Shown piece after piece: positions 41,290-44,954 of a stretch of 44,954 nucleotides of DNA. The notes below the pieces were generated by a model. It saw only the letters and a program-made list of their open reading frames with translations, searched no databases and was not told where the DNA came from. The stretch spans positions 1-44,954 of the forward strand of contig JBCCGE010000019.1 in assembly GCA_039029455.1 (NCBI GenBank), written 5' to 3'. The DNA comes from JBCCGE01 sp039029455. GTDB taxonomy: Bacteria > Pseudomonadota > Gammaproteobacteria > Arenicellales > Poriferihabitantaceae. Made by a program: the position numbers and the translations under genes. The number at the start of each line of letters is the position of its first letter. Position 1 is the first letter of the stretch.

Positions 41290-42789
41290 ATGATTACCGA
41301 ATCCGAATTTTCTCGCCTGAAGGATCAGGGCTATAACCGAATCCCCGTCTACTGCGAGATTCTCGCTGATCTGGAGACGCCGCTCACCACGTACAAAAAA
41401 CTTGCGACTGCGCCCTATGGCTATCTGCTGGAGTCTGTTCAGGGAGGTGAAAAGTGGGGTCGTTATTCCATCATTGGCCTGCCGTGCAAAAAGCGCATCG
41501 AAATCCGTGCCAACCGATTTCAGGTGTTCAACGGTGACGACGTCATCGAAGATTTCGAATCAGAGAATCCGCTCGATGAAATTCGGAGTTTTCAATCCCG
41601 TTTCAAAGTCCCGGAAGTAGACGGATTGCCAAGGTTCAATGGTGGACTCGTAGGATATTTTGGCTACGACACCGTGTCCTATATCGAATCTCGCCTTGGA
41701 AAGAACAAAAAAGCAGACCCGATAGGTGCCCCGGACATCATGCTTCTGATCTCCGAACGGGTGGTTGTTTTTGACAACCTGAGTGGACGACTGCAGGTCA
41801 TCTGTTATGCGAATCCGGATATCAGCAATGCCTACGAATCGGCACAGGGCACCCTTTCGGCAATCCTCGATGCCATGAATGCCCCGCTTCCCCGGCAGGA
41901 TTCCACGAGCTTTGAGCTCAGCACAGATGAAAGCCATTTTGAGTCTTCATTTCCGCGGTCTGATTTTGAACGCGCTGTAGAACGCTGCCGCGAATACATT
42001 TTTGAAGGCGATGTTTTTCAGGTCGTAATATCACAACGAATGAAGTTGCCCTATCAGGCCGCACCTCTGGATTTATACCGCGCGCTGCGGACGCTGAATC
42101 CGTCACCTTATATGTATTACCTTAATATGGGCGACTTTCAGATTGCGGGCTCATCACCGGAAATACTGGTTCGCCTGGAAGACGGAGAAGTCACCGTGCG
42201 CCCGATTGCCGGGACGCGAAAACGGGGTGCTACACCGGCAAAAGATGACGCTCTGGCAAAAGAACTGCTTTCTGACCCGAAAGAGCTGGCGGAACATTTG
42301 ATGTTGATTGATCTGGGCAGAAACGACGCCGGGCGAGTCTCTCGGGTGGGTACGGTAAAAGTGACTGATCAGATGGTGATCGAGAAATATTCACATGTGA
42401 TGCATATCGTATCCAATGTCATCGGCCAGATTCGTCCCGAACTTGACGCCATTGATGTACTCAAGGCGACCTTTCCGGCCGGAACGCTCTCTGGTGCTCC
42501 CAAAGTCCGAGCTCTGGAAATTATCGAGGAAATAGAGCCCGACAAACGCGGAATTTATTCCGGAGCCGTCGGATATATCGGATGGAATGGAAACATGGAT
42601 ACCGCGATCGCCATTCGAACCGCGTTGATCCGGGATGGCCATGTCTACATCCAGGCCGGCGCGGGTGTTGTTGCCGACTCCATACCTGAGAATGAGTGGA
42701 AAGAAACCATGAACAAGGGACGCGCCGTATTCAAAGCGATCGAGATGGCACACAACGGTCTGGCGAAAACACTGGTTCACGGAGGCTGA
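41290..42789 (+). CDS. trpE: Anthranilate synthase component I
   Basis: This 499-residue chorismate-utilising enzyme makes anthranilate with TrpG. The tryptophan feedback site is in YLLESVQGGEKWGRYSIIG (LLES near 48-51). The catalytic domain has SPEILVRLEDGEVTVRPIAGTRKRG, EHLMLIDLGRNDAGRVSRVG, ATFPAGTLSGAPKVRALEIIEE and QAGAGVVADSIPENEW. Length and motifs are standard. trpG begins 7 bp downstream. Confidence 0.95.
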   Translation: MITESEFSRLKDQGYNRIPVYCEILADLETPLTTYKKLATAPYGYLLESVQGGEKWGRYSIIGLPCKKRIEIRANRFQVFNGDDVIEDFESENPLDEIRSFQSRFKVPEVDGLPRFNGGLVGYFGYDTVSYIESRLGKNKKADPIGAPDIMLLISERVVVFDNLSGRLQVICYANPDISNAYESAQGTLSAILDAMNAPLPRQDSTSFELSTDESHFESSFPRSDFERAVERCREYIFEGDVFQVVISQRMKLPYQAAPLDLYRALRTLNPSPYMYYLNMGDFQIAGSSPEILVRLEDGEVTVRPIAGTRKRGATPAKDDALAKELLSDPKELAEHLMLIDLGRNDAGRVSRVGTVKVTDQMVIEKYSHVMHIVSNVIGQIRPELDAIDVLKATFPAGTLSGAPKVRALEIIEEIEPDKRGIYSGAVGYIGWNGNMDTAIAIRTALIRDGHVYIQAGAGVVADSIPENEWKETMNKGRAVFKAIEMAHNGLAKTLVHGG

Positions 42790-42796
42790 TCGTACT

Positions 42797-43360
42797 ATGT
42801 TGCTGCTTATTGATAACTACGATTCTTTTACCTATAACCTGGTGCAGTATTTTGGTGAACTTGGGGCGGAGGCTCTGGTCGTGCGAAACGATGAAAAATC
42901 TCTGCGTGAACTCAAGGCGTTGTCTCCCAGTCATCTTGTCATATCACCGGGGCCCTGCACACCCAATGAAGCCGGGGTTTCAATGGAGTCCATCCGGCTT
43001 TTTGCGGAGACAATTCCGGTGTTGGGGGTCTGTCTGGGTCACCAGAGTATCGCGCAGGTTTTTGGTGCCGATGTTGTGCACGCTCGCGAAATCAAACACG
43101 GCAAGACCGACAGCATTTCCCATGACGGCGGGGGGTTGTTCTCTGAACTGCCGACACCGTTCACAGCCACACGGTATCATTCTCTGGCGGTAAAGCGATC
43201 GACGCTACCTGAGTGCCTGACCGTAACGGCTGAGACCGAAGACGGAGAAATTATGGGAATTCGTCATCAAACACTACCTGTTGAAGGCGTACAATTTCAT
43301 CCCGAATCGTTGATGACAGAGTACGGTCACCACATGCTGAAAAAATTCCTCGAGCTTTAA
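42797..43360 (+). CDS. trpG: Anthranilate synthase component II (amidotransferase)
   Basis: This 187-residue class I glutamine amidotransferase supplies ammonia to TrpE. It starts LLLIDNYDSFTYNLVQYF, has the nucleophile Cys79 in GVCLGHQSIAQVFG, the oxyanion PGPCTP and the catalytic His/Glu in FHPESLMTEYG. No phosphoribosyltransferase domain is fused. In many gammaproteobacteria trpD follows; here trpC follows after 16 bp. Confidence 0.95.
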   Translation: MLLLIDNYDSFTYNLVQYFGELGAEALVVRNDEKSLRELKALSPSHLVISPGPCTPNEAGVSMESIRLFAETIPVLGVCLGHQSIAQVFGADVVHAREIKHGKTDSISHDGGGLFSELPTPFTATRYHSLAVKRSTLPECLTVTAETEDGEIMGIRHQTLPVEGVQFHPESLMTEYGHHMLKKFLEL

Positions 43361-43376
43361 TACATTTCGATAATCG

Positions 43377-44168
43377 ATGCCGGACATTCTGGACAAAATC
43401 GTAGCCCACAAGCTGGATGAGATTGCAGCTCGCAGGCAATTGCGCCCGCAATCTGAGCTGATAGAGCAATCCGAGAGTATGCCGCCCGCTCGAGGCTTTT
43501 ACCGAGCCATGGTTTCTAATACCGAAGCCAACAGAGCCGCGATCATTGCGGAAATCAAAAAGGCCTCTCCCAGCAAGGGCGTGATTCGCGAAGATTTTGA
43601 TCCCGTGGAAATCGCCCAAAGCTATACCCGGTTTGGGGCGACCTGCCTGTCCGTTCTGACCGACGAGGATTTCTTTCAGGGCCATGACCGCTATCTAGCG
43701 GAGGTCAGAGAGGCCTGCCCACTGCCGATTATCCGCAAGGATTTTATGATCGAGCCCTACCAGATTTATGAATCCCGGGTTCTTGGCGCTGACGCCGTGC
43801 TGTTGATCGTGGCTGCGCTGGATGACGCCAGATTACATGCGCTTGCCGGGGTGGCGGACGCGCTGGGTCTGGATATTCTGGTCGAAGTTCACAACGGAGA
43901 AGAACTTCAACGTGCACTCCAACTGCCGGCTAAACTTATAGGCATAAACAACCGGAACCTGCGCACGTTTGAGACCTCGCTGCAAACCACTCTGGATTTG
44001 CGCTCGGAAATACCGCGAGACCGTTTGCTGGTCACAGAGAGCGGGATACACAACAGAGAGGATGTGGAACTAATGCAAAACAGCGGTGTGAACGCTTTTT
44101 TGGTGGGCGAAAGCTTTATGCGTGCTGCCGAACCGGGTCAAAAAATGCAGGAATTATTTGACCTGTAA
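43377..44168 (+). CDS. trpC: Indole-3-glycerol phosphate synthase
   Basis: This 263-residue TIM-barrel enzyme closes the indole ring in tryptophan synthesis. The signature IIAEIKKASPSKGVIREDFDPVEIAQSY and the blocks LSVLTDEDFFQG, LPIIRKDFMIEPYQIYESR, LIGINNRNLRTFE and LVTESGI are all present. It is monofunctional (no TrpF domain). It comes directly after trpG, so trpD must be elsewhere. Confidence 0.95.
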   Translation: MPDILDKIVAHKLDEIAARRQLRPQSELIEQSESMPPARGFYRAMVSNTEANRAAIIAEIKKASPSKGVIREDFDPVEIAQSYTRFGATCLSVLTDEDFFQGHDRYLAEVREACPLPIIRKDFMIEPYQIYESRVLGADAVLLIVAALDDARLHALAGVADALGLDILVEVHNGEELQRALQLPAKLIGINNRNLRTFETSLQTTLDLRSEIPRDRLLVTESGIHNREDVELMQNSGVNAFLVGESFMRAAEPGQKMQELFDL

Positions 44169-44184
44169 AAACAGTGCGTATTTT

Positions 44185-44604
44185 ATGAAGGTCGTTCTTC
44201 GCCACGTCGGCAAAATGCAGTTCACCGCGACAACCGAAAGCGGTCACAACATTGCCATGGATGCATCCTCAGACATCGGAGGCGAAAATGCCGGTGCCAG
44301 ACCTATGGAAACTGTTTTGGTCGGTCTGGGCGGATGCAGTGCTATCGACGTCATTCTTATCCTTAAGAAAAGCCGTCAGGAAATCAGCGATTGCAGACTT
44401 GAAATCGAAGCCACGCGGGGTGACGAAGTACCAGCGGTTTTCCGTCACATCCATCTGCACTACATTGTTTCGGGCGATCAGCTTGACAAGAAAAAAGTCC
44501 GTCGCGCTGTTTCGTTGTCGGTCGAAAAGTACTGCTCGGTCACTCGAATGCTCGAAGAAACCGCTGAGATTTCCTACAGCGTCGATTTACAACCGGTTTC
44601 CTGA
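44185..44604 (+). CDS. OsmC-family protein
   Basis: This 139-residue protein resembles the OsmC/YhfA group of small thiol peroxidase-like proteins. Motifs: DIGGENAGARPMETVLVGLGGCSAIDVILIL with the first Cys (GGCS) and SVEKYCSVTRML with the second Cys, the pair that reduces organic hydroperoxides in OsmC. The start is the ATG at 44185; an upstream extension lies in trpC. It follows trpC by 16 bp, a placement also seen near trp genes in Pseudomonas-like genomes. Confidence 0.88.
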   Translation: MKVVLRHVGKMQFTATTESGHNIAMDASSDIGGENAGARPMETVLVGLGGCSAIDVILILKKSRQEISDCRLEIEATRGDEVPAVFRHIHLHYIVSGDQLDKKKVRRAVSLSVEKYCSVTRMLEETAEISYSVDLQPVS

Positions 44605-44653
44605 GACGCCATTGTCGATGGAGTGGTTAAGGTAAAACTGGTATAAACCAGCC

Positions 44654-44954
44654 ATGCAGCAACTGACCGAATGGTTTAAACGCCAATTATCCAACCCTCA
44701 GGTCGTCTATCTGACGAGCATACTGGTCGTCGGGTTTTTGATTGTTCTATACGCTGGCAATATGCTGGCACCGGTTTTGGCTTCACTGGTTATCGCCTAT
44801 CTTCTGGAAGGCATTGTTCGAAAGGTAGCGTTGCTCAAAGTACCGCGCATTATTGCGGTAATCATCGTGTTCTTCGCGTTTTTCCTTTTCCTTGTAGCGG
44901 TGGTTTTTGGATTAATTCCGCTGCTGTACAACCAGCTAACCGATGTTATTCAAC
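44654..44954 (+). CDS. AI-2E family permease, N-terminal part
   Basis: The first 100 codons of a membrane protein are in view; the rest lies beyond the window. After a polar start (MQQLTEWFKRQLSNPQ) come two or three hydrophobic helices (VVYLTSILVVGFLIVLYAGN, LAPVLASLVIAYLLEGIV, IIAVIIVFFAFFLFLVAVVFG). The layout and the LAPVLASLVIAYLLEG segment fit PerM/YhhT-type AI-2E transporter proteins. These export small molecules or ions; the autoinducer link applies only to some members. Confidence 0.75.
   Translation, partial: MQQLTEWFKRQLSNPQVVYLTSILVVGFLIVLYAGNMLAPVLASLVIAYLLEGIVRKVALLKVPRIIAVIIVFFAFFLFLVAVVFGLIPLLYNQLTDVIQ

Noticed and set aside
1..44954. CRISPR arrays, tRNA/rRNA genes, insertion sequences, prophage
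   Set aside because: No spaced repeat arrays, no tRNA-like TTC-arm sequences in plausible context, and no transposase or integrase genes were seen.

Overview
The window is a gene-dense chromosomal segment of a gammaproteobacterium, probably marine or sediment-dwelling. The pointers are fadH, sthA, apaH, mlaA, sfsA, gluQ, an rpe-gph-trpE-trpG-trpC run and a nadD-rsfS-rlmH-maf-rng run, together with TonB-dependent transport and outer-membrane autotransport. I see no tRNA, rRNA, CRISPR array, insertion sequence or prophage. Assignments come from motifs and remembered family sequences, not from database searches.

Layout. 1-4.0 kb: the tail of an operon for amino-group-carrier-protein (LysW/AmCP) biosynthesis of a basic amino acid. 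It runs lysY-like reductase, EgtC-like class II amidotransferase fold, lysZ-like kinase, EamA exporter, lysJ-like aminotransferase; LysW and LysX would lie upstream, outside the window. 4.0-7.3 kb: three genes that look like glycan or surface modification (GT39-like glycosyltransferase, hexapeptide acyltransferase, TylF-like methyltransferase). 7.4-9.5 kb: a subtilisin-type autotransporter. 9.6-14.4 kb: FadH, MOSC and DUF3303 proteins, small membrane proteins and a TlpA-like thioredoxin. 14.4-19.5 kb: a minus-strand operon of an Lcp/mpaB-type oxygenase, a TonB receptor and a squalene-hopene-cyclase-like protein with altered catalytic residues. 19.7-22.6 kb: a YfiR-like periplasmic protein coupled to a CHASE8-type histidine kinase, with a convergent response regulator.

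22.6-28.1 kb: a housekeeping operon (nadD, rsfS, rlmH, maf, rng, a small periplasmic protein, cytochrome c5, gluQ). It is preceded by a clear Rho-independent terminator and an extended -10 promoter that would make the nadD mRNA nearly leaderless. 28.1-31.1 kb: M18 aminopeptidase, ApaH, MlaA. 31.3-36.3 kb: dual-specificity phosphatase, SfsA, a DUF457-like and a flippase-like membrane pair, a 3-hydroxyisobutyrate-dehydrogenase-like enzyme and a quinone oxidoreductase. 36.4-39.7 kb: HlyU-like protein, SthA, DegQ-type protease. 39.7-44.95 kb: rpe, gph, a putative trp leader peptide, trpE, trpG, trpC (trpD is absent between trpG and trpC), an OsmC-like protein and the start of an AI-2E family permease cut by the window edge.

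The two most unusual regions are the LysW-type operon, in which an EgtC-like N-terminal-cysteine hydrolase sits among the pathway genes and could replace LysK as the isopeptide-cleaving enzyme, and the oxygenase/TonB/cyclase operon, which suggests an undescribed isoprenoid uptake or processing function.
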